Position numbers and translations under genes: made by a program. Positions 1 to 11,784 of a stretch of 64,000 bases of DNA are shown in pieces. Position 1 is the stretch's first letter. Each line of letters starts with the position of its first letter. Below the pieces are notes generated by a model that worked only from the letters and a program-made list of their open reading frames with translations, was not told the DNA's origin and did no database searches. Source of the stretch: Cadophora sp. MPI-SDFR-AT-0126 (taxonomy: Eukaryota; Ascomycota; Leotiomycetes; Helotiales; Ploettnerulaceae); the NCBI GenBank assembly GCA_020747065.1, contig JAGMVK010000009.1, positions 1,860,001-1,924,000 of the forward strand. The letters run 5' to 3'.

Positions 1-900
1 CTCGAATCGAATGAACTCGAACATTGTGCTCACATTTACTGCCAGGTATCTACTCATATGATCCCTGGCGCACCCGGCGTCCGCCTTGTCGCTGCTGGAT
101 ACCAGGGAAAGGACCATTATGGTCTCAAGGACATTGAGTTCAGAACATCTACAATTCTCAATACCCACGCCGATCCTCCTACTCAAGAAGAAATTGACGC
201 AGGGATTACTCGGTTTGGGCGATGGCATATCGATTTTGCCGGCTACGAGCTCCATGCTCCACTTGTCACCGCACTTCGCTGCATCAAGTTGCCCGTTGGA
301 CCCGAACAGACTCTTCGATGGGACGATGGTACTGGGCGAGAGATCAAAGTCAAGCCGGGACTTACTGCATTCTACTCTTGTGAACAACAATATGCGGAGT
401 TCTCCCCGGAAGAAAAAGAGATGGTAGACAATAGTGAGGTCCAATATGCCGCCCACCCGTACCAGTGGATTAGCAGATGCAAGCAAGACAGCATGGGTAT
501 CACAATTCCTCAGGGCCAAGGTTTAGAAATGAAGCCAGACGAGCGACCGGAAGTGGATGAAAGCAAGGTTCAGCGGCTGCCTATGGTATGGCACAATCCT
601 GTCACCGGCAAGGGAGCGTTCATGGTTCATGCCATCATTGCTGAGAAGCTGTTCATCAAGAAGACGAAAGACTCTGTCGTGCAGGTTATTGACAACGTGG
701 ATGAGGTTCGCGCCTTCTTACTAGGTTTGATGCGGAGAATGGTCAGTCCAGAGAACGTTATGGTGGCGCCGTATGAGGAGGGCGATGTTGCTGTGTGGAA
801 CAATCGCGGAATGGAGCACACATTCATTGAGTACCCTAAAAGCTATGGCCCAAGAACCATGCACCAGGTAAATATTGCAGGCAGCCATCCACCCTCCTAG
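1..900 (+). CDS. XanA-like 2-oxoglutarate/Fe(II) dioxygenase (TauD/TfdA fold), 5' end outside window
   Basis: The frame is open from base 1 to the TAG at 898-900, so about 299 residues are visible. The first ATG is at 58, but upstream codons are also open, so the true start probably lies before the window. An HxD iron-binding pair sits in RWHIDF (residues 57 and 59 counted from the ATG at 58). The distal His is in MEHTFIEY (residue 254) and an Arg that could bind 2OG is in GPRTMHQVN. The blocks WDDGTG, HPYQW and MVWHNPVTGK recall fungal alpha-ketoglutarate-dependent xanthine dioxygenases, which convert xanthine to uric acid in the cytosol. Those enzymes are somewhat longer, consistent with a missing N-terminus. 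Substrate is inferred; another TauD-family substrate is possible. It converges on the next gene. Confidence 0.75.
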   Translation, partial: LESNELEHCAHIYCQVSTHMIPGAPGVRLVAAGYQGKDHYGLKDIEFRTSTILNTHADPPTQEEIDAGITRFGRWHIDFAGYELHAPLVTALRCIKLPVGPEQTLRWDDGTGREIKVKPGLTAFYSCEQQYAEFSPEEKEMVDNSEVQYAAHPYQWISRCKQDSMGITIPQGQGLEMKPDERPEVDESKVQRLPMVWHNPVTGKGAFMVHAIIAEKLFIKKTKDSVVQVIDNVDEVRAFLLGLMRRMVSPENVMVAPYEEGDVAVWNNRGMEHTFIEYPKSYGPRTMHQVNIAGSHPPS

Positions 901-1233
901 ATAGCTTCGCTCCATTATTCTCTTGTATGTCAGATTAATCTTATGTCTTTGTACTCGGATCATTTAACATTTCTGTCCTACCGATTTTTGAGATTGAGAA
1001 CAAGGACTGAGGCCAGGCGAGTTGGCTCATTTCGCAGTTCGGCATTGAAGCTTGTGACATAAATTACCACCATTTTAAGCATCCAAGACCGATTGCTTCG
1101 AGCCTTCTTTGTCATCGGGCACGTCACCAATATGTTGTTGTCAATGAACACTAGGTCTTTTTGAGGGAACTGAAACTATGCAGCGAAATTCAAGGCATTA
1201 AACAGCATACGACGATGAATTTCAATTACGGTA
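901..1233. other. Convergent intergenic spacer
   Basis: This is the 3'-to-3' spacer between the two oxygenase genes. It should hold both 3' UTRs. I see no coding potential, RNA gene or repeat in it. Confidence 0.6.
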
Positions 1234-2407
1234 TCAGTTCACCGTAACTTCAGTAGCTCCATCCATTTCAGCACCTTCGAATGTCAATCCCTTCCCATGC
1301 GCTACCCCTAGATTCCTCACAATATCAACAAACTTCGGGTCCAACGTCGGTCCTTCACCTTTCTCATCCGAGTCAAACTTCTCATGTATGATCCGCATCC
1401 TCACTGCCTGATAATCCCCAAACGTGGCATCAAACGGCATGTCAGCCTCGACATATTTCCCCTCCTTTCTGGTCAAGAACTTGAGAGGCGCAACAGCATT
1501 TGGATTGACAAAGTATGCCATCGAGAAGCGATCGAGATCATAGGGTAAGCTGTCCCAAGACAGACGGTGCATGGTTGATTTCAGGACTTTGTCGCTCCAA
1601 AGAGACAACCCATCTGCGATGTTGACGATCACTGCGCCATCCACTATGGGAGCCGGTACCCATCCATTGACTGGACTCTTTACTTCCAAACCCGCGGTTT
1701 TCGCAAATAGAAGTGTCAAAGTGCCCCAATCCGTATGCTCTCCTAGCCTAGGGAATCGTCTATCTGGAGGGGAGGATAATGCGGGGTATTTGATTAGTCG
1801 AAGGACGTTGCCGGGAGCGAGGTCTGGGGCATGGGCTGCGGAGAAGAAATCAGGGCCCAAATTCATGGATATCGCGAAGGCTTTCATGAGAGATTCGGAA
1901 AGTTTATGGCATTTGTTGCGAAAAGCCTCCGCTGAGGCACGTCTAGATGGAGTCCACCAGGAGGAGAGGTTCGTGGAAGTGAGATTTGAGTTGGCGATGC
2001 TGCCGAAGCAAAACCCCTCTTGTATCCCGATCCTAAACAGGTGTTAGCCATAACTATCTTACAACAAATTGGCTTAGACTTACAAGGAGTCTTTATAGTC
2101 GTAGCCTACCTGATCAGTGTTCATCCATTTTTCGGCTTTAATTTCTTTGGGTTGATCGAAAAAGGTCTTGGACTGAGGCATTCGTTAGCGACATGCCGGA
2201 GGGAGAGTGTGGCAGGTATACCAAGGAAAACATCTCATCCACATCATTCTGTGGTATTCCATGTCCTTTCAAAATCAAGAATCCCCATCGGCACGCAGCT
2301 TGGAACAGCTCGCCTGACACTTTGGCCGGGTTCTGCTCGAATTCGCTAAAGTCAACCACTGGAAAACCTTCCTGACAAGTTGGTGAGACACCCATATTCG
2401 CGGTCAT
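1234..2407 (-). CDS. Fe(II)/2-oxoglutarate oxygenase, isopenicillin-N-synthase-like
   Basis: Three exons: 2407-2222, 2172-2084 and 2032-1234. The introns are 49 and 51 bp with GT-AG ends, and joining them gives 357 codons in one frame. The N-terminal exon matches the DIOX_N domain (FPVVDFSEFE, then CRWGFLILKGHGIP). The second exon adds SKTFFDQPKEIKAEKWMNTD, the usual helix after it. The core has the iron-binding facial triad: His191 and Asp193 in GEHTDWG and His247 in STMHRLSW. The 2OG-binding RxS is at Arg260/Ser262 (RFSMAYF). Members of this family oxidise small metabolites in the cytosol, including flavonoid-, gibberellin- or thymine-type substrates; nothing here names the substrate. Start chosen at the ATG just before MTANMG. 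Confidence 0.85.
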
Positions 2408-3636
2408 GAGATCTCGATGTCTTTGGAATGGAAGAAATTGTCGTTGTTACTGAGAATTCATGAATCCAATTCTCTCAATAGCCCCAGTTGTCCACCTTTA
2501 CCAACATCCCGGGAATCGAAGTTCTCCATATCGTAGATAACGCGAACTGATAAGCTTAAAGTTATCCCACTCTTGATATCTAGAATATGAAATCCGTTCT
2601 TCACTCATCGTTTCTACAAAGAGCTAGTACTTGTTTGAGGGCTGTTTCTCGCCCGGTCACGATTGATGTTGCATATCTCGGCCGAGATTCAATTTTGAAT
2701 TCACAGGGCATACCTGAGCACTCGGCCAGCCCCGAGGAACACCCTACATTGGACCTCAAATTGACATTGGTTCTCGAAGGAATCTTGAGACCCGCAATCT
2801 CGCTGCTGATCTTTCAAACCTGCCTCGCGAGAGCGACTATTATTTTAGCTGAAAGTGCGGTACTCGGTTTCTACCTATCAGAAGATCTGGCGAGCCCACA
2901 AATACACAACAAATCGAATCTAGCTGGATATATCTTGAAAATCTGCCAAACTATCAGATGAATTAAGGCTACGAATATGCAACACCTTGTTGAATCTCGG
3001 ATCAGTTCTAGACTACGCAGTGCACATGATAAACACGTGACCAAATCGGACCATTTTTGCGAAGAATCGATTATATCTGAAAGCGGTTCCTAAAGTAGTC
3101 TACCTTACTGAAAACAACAGTTTATTCCGATCAAAATAACCGCCATGGGTCCCATATCCCCAGCCAAGACAAGCCCGAATGGCTGTAACGTTGAGAACGA
3201 GAGCAGTGTCGTGATAGCTTCTCGCGTTTCCTCCTGCCCCATCAATCAACGCAGGAATCGAAAACAATCATCCCCAGAGACGGAACTATGCAGTCCCTAG
3301 TCATAATTGTGGCTTTAGCAGAACGCGTTGTTGTGACGCAGCCAGCAGTAATGCCGTAAGCGAGCTCAAATGTCAATAATGACGGAAAGATTCTTGAGAG
3401 GGTCCAAAGAAGAGAGACAAGTATGGCACTCGAAAATAAGATATTTAAGGATTATGCGTATGTAAAAGCTGTTTATGATACCGGTATCTTCAGTCGAAAG
3501 TTATTCATTCAAAATAACGGCCTTAAAAGGAAAGTCAATGCAGAATTTTCCTCTTATAATTCAACTCTCTAATTTTATGGAGCGTTCCATTTTCGCATTC
3601 GAAATCCCATTGTCACTCTATAAGATAGCTCTGAAC
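2408..3636. other. Intergenic region, no supported gene
   Basis: It holds the promoter of the upstream oxygenase and the 3' side of the GH31 gene. A 124-codon plus-strand reading frame at 2587-2961 has no recognisable domain and no conserved-looking motif. I see nothing else. Confidence 0.5.
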
Positions 3637-6621
3637 CTACTTATACTTAACCCTCATTCCCCCATCCAGCTTCTGCCCCACCAAAATCGTCAACGCCTTC
3701 TTCTCACCATCATACCTCCACCCCCCCTCCGGACAAGTAACCCAAACGGTCTTCTCCTCCCCGTCCCTTCCATACCCCTCCTTACTCCAATACGCCCCCC
3801 TCGGCTCTACCTCAACCCCCAATATCACAACCTCATTAACCCAATTCTCCTCCTCCAGATACCCAAAGCTCCCAGTAACGCTCAACTCCTGCTCCTCAAA
3901 ACTAAGCTCAATCTCCGACGTCGAGTCCTGCACGATACTCACACCATCATCGAGATACAGTTCCCCCTTCGCTTTACCGGATGATGATGGTGCGATGAGG
4001 AAGTTAAACGGTTGTTTGCGGACCTCGGTCGTCGTGTACGCGGATGTGTTGCGTAGAGGGATGATCGAACCGCCTCGGATATGCAGAGGGATTTCCGTGA
4101 ATGGGATATCCGTCAAATTGAGCTTGGCGCCTTGGCCCTCGATCTTCTCGTAGGTCTTGAAATGGTAGAACGTATCCCTCGGTAAATATATCTCCACGGT
4201 CGTGGCATTCTCCTCCGTAACAGGCGAGACGAGGAGGGAGTCCCCGTAGAAGAATTGTAGTTCGATGCCAAAGGTCTCAGTATCTTCGGGATATATGAAG
4301 AACATTGGGTTCAGGATTGGCGAGCCAGTAGTGGATTGCTTGTGTAGTGCCGTGTAGATATAGTCCAATAGCCTATACCGGATGTCAATGGCGTTCTTCG
4401 CGGCCTCGGTGACGGACTCCCAGAGATAGAACTCCTGCGGATTACTCGAATCGCCATTATGGTTCCTATAGAAGGGGTAGAACGCCCCGAGGGTCGCCCA
4501 CCTCGCACAGAGCATTTCGGTCGTGTTGCCGCCGAAACCGCACACATCGCTGCCGACCATGGGCACTTGGTAGAACGCTGCGAAGTCGAGCATGCCTTGG
4601 ATGGAGTTGCGGTAGAGACTCCAGGTCGACAGATTATCACCCAGCCATTTCCCGACGGCATGGCCGCTACCAGCGAAGGTGGAGCGAGTGATGACCATGG
4701 GCCGGAGGCCGGGACGGCGGGCTTCCATTGCGTTGCGCGAGAAGGAGGACATCATGGCGCCGTAAAGGTTGTGGACATCGAGTTCCACATGGCCATCGAA
4801 ATGAACGATGTCTGTGTCTAGCGTGAAGTTGGACACGCCGCCGTATGTCTCGACTGTGTTGGCGTTGTCGATTTGGTAGGGTGGTTCTAAGAGGTTGCGA
4901 TTGGGGAAACCGATGGGATCTTGAGCTTGGACTTGTCTCTTCTCTAAAACTGGATTTGAGGCAATCCCTCGCTTTGTGTTTGGTGATGCGGGGGGAGACA
5001 ACCACGGAGGAGCGTAACCGATACTATCAGGGGGATAAGGAGAGTTTGGATCTGGTTGGAAGGCTTGCGGGAATCCTGGGATAGGTCGAGGAGCGGATCT
5101 TAAAGATGGTCTGGTGGGTGGGAATCCACGCTCTTCGGCACTTTCCTGAGGATCTTCGCCGAAGAAGTTGAAATTTGCTGCTTCGTTCATGTCGATCCAA
5201 AGAGCGTCGATATCCACACCTGTATCAGCGTCAAAGAATTGCAGGAATTCATTCGTCCAGTATTCTTGCGTGTCGGGATGGAACCAATCCGGGAATGCAG
5301 TAACACCTGGTCACGTCAGCGCTGTCCTACCTCTCTTTATTCACCTCGGTTAACTCACCAGGCCAAACAACACCCTGATAAATACTTCCATTCTTCTGCA
5401 ACAAAACACCCTGATCTCTCGCCTGCAAAAACGTCTCATACGGCAAACCATTCTCCCTCTCCTCCTGGAACGCCATAGCCGGGTCCACCATCACAATATA
5501 CTTCTGATCATGCTGGTGCAAATAATCCACATACTCCCTCACCCTCGCGATAGGGAACCGATCGGGATCCGTAGTCATGATATACCGCTCATACATATAA
5601 TCGATGTCCGTCCACATGGTCTCGAGCGGAATGCCGCTGGAAGAGTAATTATAGATAACCTCAGCAATGGAGTAGAAATCCCGATATCCATACCGGCACT
5701 GATGGTATCCAAATCCCCAATACGGCATCATAGCAGCTCTCTGCGTGACTTCCGAATACTGCTGCGCGACTTCGTTGGGGCTTGATCCAGCAAGGACATA
5801 CAGGTCGATGATGCCGGACATCATGTTATACTCGAGATACTGGCCATCTTCTTCAGTGTGGTTGATCTTGATGTCCATTCCAGCGCTGGAGAGCATGAAC
5901 ACGCCATGTGTGCCTTTGTCGCCTCGATGATCGAAATAGATGGGATGGTTACCGTAGAGGTTCTGTCCAGAGGGCACACCATACGAGTCTCGAGACCAGA
6001 GCGTACGGGTGTAATCCGTGGTGTTCAGACGCAGAGAGTCAGTGTGCTCGCCGAGACCGTATAAATTGGGATCTTCAGGTAATGAAGTTCGGAGACGAAG
6101 ATACTGGTCTTCGAAAATGAAACTTGCGGCAGAAGTTTCGAAGAGGACTTCTCCGTTTGACTTCCGCGTGACTTTGAAGCTGAATGGTGATGTTTCGTGG
6201 GAGAACTCCAAGGCGGACTCTTCAGCTGAGACGGAGTCGTTGGAACTGGGTGTTAGGAAGACGCTGGTGGGGACTTGGTAGGCGATTTGGCCTGCATCTT
6301 CGATCTTGACGTGAAGACGGGATTCTGCAGTTGCTGATCAGCGACAATTTTCTCTAAAACAAGTCGTTGGAAAATGTATCTACCAGTGTCATAATTCACC
6401 ATAAGCTTCAACTCCGGTACATCAGTACCATAAACATTACAAGCCTCCCCTCCCAAATGGAGTGTAGCAGTCAATCCTGTCCCGGTCTGCTGAACATCAG
6501 AGGCGACATATCCAGGACAGCTCTCTCTGGTAACGCCAGCAGCCTGTCTGCGAGAAACCGAGACAGCAGCTCCAGAGACAGAGCTTGCCAAGGCAAGACC
6601 CGTAACAATTTGACGCAACAT
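3637..6621 (-). CDS. agdC: Secreted GH31 alpha/beta-glucosidase (AgdC-like)
   Basis: Three exons: 6621-6384, 6324-5359 and 5306-3637, with introns of 59 and 52 bp, giving 957 residues. A signal peptide opens the protein (MLRQIVTGLALASSVSGA). The N-terminal galactose-mutarotase-like domain follows (DPNLYGLGEHTDSLRL). The catalytic barrel carries the nucleophile Asp440 in LWIDMNEAANF and the acid/base Asp625 in GKWLGDN. The stretches ITRSTFAGSG and HIRGGSIIPL are diagnostic for GH31. The family releases glucose from the non-reducing ends of malto-oligosaccharides outside the cell. The exon junction WPG/VTAFPDW restores a conserved block, which supports the intron call. A Pro-rich insert (about residues 455-525) follows the nucleophile, as in AgdC-type enzymes. 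The symbol is by family resemblance, not by synteny. Confidence 0.93.
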
Positions 6622-6678
6622 TGTGACAATATGAGGTCTGTGACATTTAAGCATCGAAGCTCGGGGTCGGTCGTCGAG

Positions 6679-6686
6679 TATTTATA
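6679..6686 (-). promoter_or_regulatory. TATA-like box of the GH31 gene
   Basis: On the minus strand the octamer TATAAATA lies 58 bp upstream of the GH31 ATG. The spacing fits a short 5' UTR. No transcript data support it. Confidence 0.4.
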
Positions 6687-7809
6687 TTTGTCTGACTGGA
6701 GCTACGGATACACCAGGCCAGGTACCCGCCACTGGATCGCGATACTAAAAGCAAACTCGAAAACATGGCATCACTTGTCGTACACGAGACTAGGACAGAC
6801 TTCGGCTCCTTGGAATGAGGTCAGGTAACATTGACACAGCTACCCCTGTAAAGTGTTGCCCCTCCAAAGCCGCTCCGAGCTCAACCATCAAGAATGACGT
6901 CCAGGGAACAAAAAAGCGGCTTAGTTGGTTGAAAAACACAAACCCCGCTATTTTTCACCCCAACTCCAACTTCATCTCCATTCTTTGAAGCATCCCAAGC
7001 ATCCCAAGCAACGATAAGTCCCCTCAAAGTCATGCCATCAACCCCCCAGAATCCATAAATCTCTCCACTCTTCTTCTTGGTCTCGGTCTTAATCTCAGAA
7101 GTCAACAGCGTCAATCACGCCCCGGATCCTTCCTCAAGCAATTCTCATATTAGCAATTTTTCTTTCCCTTTCTGCTTCTTCCCCTTTCTTCCCCTTCCTC
7201 CTCAACACCCACATAACCATCAAAACACCCAACAATCAAACCATCATCCCAAAGCCCCATCCAAATTAAAAAAAAACAAAAACCTGATGATCATCCAACC
7301 TTCAACGCTTGGCATTACGCTCCTCCCCCGCTCCTCTCCACTTTGCGGGGGCTTGGCAGTTCTCCGTCATGGACTTTGTAGCCTCCTTGTGGGGGAGAGA
7401 AGCTCCCCTCCCGTTCCCCTCTTTCGCTTACGACTTTTAAGTATGCTTGTAACTGGACGGGAAGCAAAGGGGTGTCAACACTAGAAAATTAAGCCCACAT
7501 TCGCTGTGGGAAAGTACTGGAGTTGAGATGGGGAAGATTTTCTTGGCTGCGTTGACAACGGGTCTTGGCCCGAGTAAATCGCCATTATTCTCGCCGAAAT
7601 CTCTCCCTTGAGTCTCCTTCGGGTCGGATACATCATATCTCGCGGACCGATTCTTTACTGGGAAAATCGACAAATAGGAATCAACAAGAAATTCACGTGA
7701 AAGTGGGCCAGAAAGACCGAGGGAAAAAAGCTCATGTTGACGAAGCCAATCAAGCAAATACCAAATTCCGCGAAGCACGCACGTTCAAGTATCAGCTCGC
7801 ACCCTCTCA
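6687..7809. other. Upstream region of the GH31 gene
   Basis: A spacer of about 1.1 kb that includes pyrimidine-rich tracts near 7150-7260. Open frames on both strands here are low-complexity and unrecognised. No RNA gene or repeat was seen. Confidence 0.5.
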
Positions 7810-9592
7810 TTAAGCCTTCTTATTGATCATCAAGGTCTGTGAGTTGCACATAGCCTTCAACCCTCCAGTACCCATCTCAACGCCTAGACCGCTCTCCTTG
7901 AAACCGCCGAAGGGAGCCAGAGGCGACAAGTCGAAATGATTGTTGACCCAAACCGTGCCAGCTTCGAGCTGTCTTGCGATGCTATCTGCCTTCGCAGTAT
8001 CCTTTGACCAGACCGAGGCACCGAGTCCCATGTTTGTAGCATTGGCTCGCTCGATGACTTCATCTTCGGTATCCCAAGAAAGGGTTGGAACAATTGGACC
8101 TGTGACGATCAGCTGCAATGTCAGTTCCTATGAAGAAGAACTTACCAAAAGGCTCCTCGGTAACGATTCTTGCATCGTCGGCGGGATTATCGATGATGGT
8201 AGGATTGATGAAATATCCATTCGTATTCTCGACCTTGCCTCCATAAGCAACATTCCACTTCTCCTTTTCGATTTCAGAGAAGAATCCTTTGACCCTCTCA
8301 TACTGCATAGAGTTCTGGATAGGCCCGCAGAAAGTATCTGGTGCAAATCCATCGCCGACTTGGAGGGTCTTTGCATGACGAACCATGGCGTCAACGAAAG
8401 GGCGATAGATAGATTTGTGGATATAAATTCTCTTGATGCAAAGACAGATTTGACCAGAGTTGAGGAATGCAAAAGTTGCGATCTGAATTCATCAGCAAAA
8501 CCGACCAGCAATGGAAAGGGGAGTCTTACTTGAGGAGCAACTTTCTCAATATCCACATCACTGCAAACAATCGCTGCATCATTCCCTCCACTAATTCACT
8601 ATCAGTAATGGCGGGAAGAATGGAACTGAGAAGGTGCTTACAGCTCCAGAGTCACACGTTTAAGTGTTTTCGCGGCACTTGCAGCCACCAATTTTCCAGT
8701 GCGACTCGAGCCAGTGAATGAAATCTTGTCGATACCTGGATGAGAAGTGATCCATGGTCCAAGATTATCATCACCAGACAAGGATTGTACAACACCAGGT
8801 GGGAAGAACTTCTGCGCAAGTTCAACGAGCTTCAATCCGCTGTATGGCGTGAAGGGACTACAAAGCGTGAGACTTGTACTTCGTCGTGGGGAGATAGACT
8901 CACGATGGTTTAATGATAATGACATTGCCCGTGACAAGAGCAGGAGCACTATTTCACCGCTGTCAGTATCATCCTCAAGCAGTAAGGTATACCAACTCAC
9001 ATCTTCATCATCGCCAACAAATTCGGGAAGTTCCACGGTACAATGCCAGCTACGACTCCCAGCGGCGTAAACCTATTGACAATCTTCCTGTCCTCGCTAT
9101 CCTCAATGACTTCCTCAGGAAGGGTCAGGTTCGCAGCACATCGACTCCATGCCACCGAAGCCTCAAGCTCCAGAACGGCTTGGAAGGTCTATCCCATCAG
9201 CACACACATACACATACATACACAGAAGACCCAAACCAAACCACAAAACCAAACAAAAAACTCACCGGCTTCCCCTGCTCAGTAGTCAACAACTTCACAA
9301 ACCCATACTTCTGTTCATCCAACGCATCCACAAACGCTAACACAGCCTTCTTCCTCTCCTCCCACGGCACCTTCGACCAGCTCTTGAAAGCAGCTCGTGC
9401 TGCCTTGACGGCTTTATCGAGGTCTTCTTCGGTGGCGAGGGGGACGTCAGGGAGCGAGGAGAGGTTGGACGGATTGATGCCGTGACGTTGGGTCTTGGTG
9501 GTGAGGAGGGCGCCGTTGATGCAGTGGTTGAAGGTGGTGAAATCGAGAGTGGTGGGGGAGGGGTCGATGGGGTTGGGGAGGGCGCTGGGCAT
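7810..9592 (-). CDS. NAD(P)-dependent aldehyde dehydrogenase
   Basis: Seven exons: 9592-9266, 9188-9001, 8948-8904, 8857-8642, 8590-8530, 8482-8146 and 8099-7810. They join in one frame to 487 residues, normal for the ALDH superfamily. The general-base Glu258 lies in VTLELGGND and the catalytic Cys292 in NSGQICLC. Other family blocks are IVPWNFP, ISFTGSSRTGK (cofactor loop), EEPFGP and PLAPFGGFKESG. There is no signal peptide or obvious mitochondrial presequence, so it is probably cytosolic. It oxidises an aldehyde to the acid; the substrate is not evident. The gene is intron-dense, with an exon of only 45 bp that is needed to keep IIIKPSPFTPYSG continuous. Confidence 0.93.
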
Positions 9593-10757
9593 TGTGCTGG
9601 TTGGGATTGGAATTGGGCTTGGTTATGGGTTGTATGTGTGTGAGTTTGTGTTGAAGATGATTGTTTGTATTTAAGGCGAGTTGAAGGCGTAGGTGGTTTT
9701 TGAAGTGAGAAGCAACAGACATATTCATCTCTCATGCGGGGGCAAGCTCCTTCAAGTACCACAACGATCGCACCTCCCCGACCTGGTACCACCAGCACAG
9801 GACAATCCGACCCCGCATCTAGAGAGAAGAGCAATTCAGGCGCTCCACGAACTTGCTGATGCAACGGAAACACAGCCATGGGACCTATCCCCTGTCTCTC
9901 GTCCAGCCGTATACTCGCTTATGCAGCCTCCCCCTCAAATGTGGTCGGTCCACCACACAAGAGCCGACTCGATGTCACACTTAGCAGGCGTATCTCCAGT
10001 TCCTACAGGTCGGTCAATCTGTCTAGTCGTACGAATAAAAAATCTCACCAAAGATGTGGGCCCCGAGTACTATTGCCAGACGCAGGGCTGACTGCAGCCT
10101 GACGCCAAGCAATACACTTGCCAATTAAAGTATTCTCTTCGGGATTGCAAGCTGAGAGGCGGCTTACCTGTGCTGCATAACTTATAAGCTATGCCTCATG
10201 ATTTGGACTTTGGCCGGTGAGATGGGAAGCGACCCCGAGGAGACTTGATGATTCGCAGGTGTATTTTGATTCCAGATAATAGTCCTCTTCAAGGCCATGA
10301 ACAAGATGACAATATTGATTTGTTTGCACTTGCCGAACAGCATACGCAAAACAGTAAAGACAATCTCACACAGCAGGGATCCGCCTCTCCATCTCAAATC
10401 AGTAACCCGAACCCGAATCTAACCAAGACATCAAAACCAAGAAGAAAGGAGGTCAAGTGCGGGGTATCAATTGTTGAGATTACATTTCCTGTACAAGTAT
10501 TCCACTCCACATCTCAAAATCACATAATATCATATCATGATCTCTCCACCATTTGCGTGCATGTCCCAGAGCTGACGCCCCTTCACAGCCTCTAGATCAT
10601 GCTAACAGGCGTAACTTTCCGCTTGCTTCCTCTACCGAACCATTCAGCAGTTAGTGGCGGGAGTTAAAAACCACTTCACATGCCCCTCAGGCTAGGACAT
10701 GCACGCCCAAGGAGATAAGCATCGCCATTATTCGATCCACTTCACCACAACCTACTA
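9593..10757. other. Intergenic region, no supported gene
   Basis: It contains the upstream region of the ALDH gene and the 3' side of the next minus-strand gene. Plus-strand frames near 9693-10102 have no recognisable features. Confidence 0.5.
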
Positions 10758-11784
10758 CTAACTTGACGCTGGACTCGAACTCGAATCTGAACTCGACGGT
10801 TCAATCTTCGCTTCCGTCTCTGCGTCTCTCTGTCTTGGCATCGGGAACAGCTTCTTCTCCTCTCCCAAAACCACTACACACGATCAATCAATTAGCACTT
10901 CTCCACACCCTACAGACCTAGCTAGCAAGTAGACACGGCAAGCAAAACTCACATCTCTGATATAACACATAACTCGTCACAATCGCAATCGGCAGCGCCA
11001 CAATAGCCATCGTGACTTTCCTCGCGACCGGCTTATAATTCTTTGGTAATTGTTGACTGCCCGCCGTGTTTGGCTTTGCTCCCGCTCGAGTCGTTATATT
11101 CGATACAATGGTGGAATTGAGTTCTGCGATGGGGATGTGTGGTTTTGGTGTGGGTTTTCCAGAGGGCGGGGGTGGTGCTGTGGATTTTGATGGTGGGGGA
11201 GGCGTTTTGGTCGTGGGCTTTGAACCTGGGGAATTCGTGGATGAAAGCGGCTTTGCTTGTGATGATGAAAGCGTGGATTTGGCTGCCATTGTTGGCTGGG
11301 TTTTTGACGGTTCCGTAGATGGCTTTGTAGTGGATTGCTGCTGTAACCTCTCCGCCTCCTTAGCTGGCTTTGGTGCCAATTCGACTTTGGCTTTCCCCGC
11401 CGCCTCTGTTGTCCCCTTCGTAGACTCTGGCGAAATATTGTCCTTCTTTGCTTCCATTTCCTTCACTTGCTCCAGTATTTTCGACGTCGTGGGAGTAGTC
11501 GGCGTAGGTTTCGCATCGACCGGCTTCTCCACAGCTTTTGCACTCGGCGCAGCAGCCTTTGCTGTCTTCGGCGTTGTAGGAGCTCCAGAAGCCTTTGTTA
11601 CGGTCTTCTTCACCGGTGTAGCCTTCGCAGATGTTGATGGAACATCCTTTGCTGTCTTCGTCGTGGTTTTCGTCGATTTGGCCCTGGTAGTCGCTTTCTT
11701 CGCAGTCTCCGGTAATTCCACCTCTACTGGGTCAGAAATGACCTTCTTCGGCCTCCCCCTCTTCTTTGCGACTTCTGCAGACAT
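10758..11784 (-). CDS. AT-hook, Lys/Ala/Pro-rich protein with C-terminal membrane segment
   Basis: Two exons, 11784-10953 and 10873-10758, with a 79-bp intron; 315 residues. An AT-hook-like core KKRGRPKK sits at residues 7-14. A long low-complexity Thr/Lys/Ala/Pro region follows, with TPPPPSKSTAPPPPSGKPTP near residue 210. Close to the C-terminus is one hydrophobic stretch (VTMAIVALPIAIVTSYVLYQ, ending near residue 276). The intron joins it to LVLGEEKKLFPMPRQRD and an acidic Ser-rich tail. The junction YQR/LVLGEE looks conserved in type, which supports the splice. I do not recognise a named family. A DNA-binding motif together with a membrane anchor could mean a nuclear-envelope protein, but the short AT-hook-like motif may be fortuitous in such a basic sequence. 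Confidence 0.7.

Noticed and set aside
2587..2961. 124-codon plus-strand frame
   Set aside because: No recognisable motif or supported introns; lies in the promoter of the divergent oxygenase gene.
3475..3984. 169-codon plus-strand frame at the GH31 3' end
   Set aside because: Mostly antisense to the GH31 C-terminus; Pro/Leu-rich with no domain.
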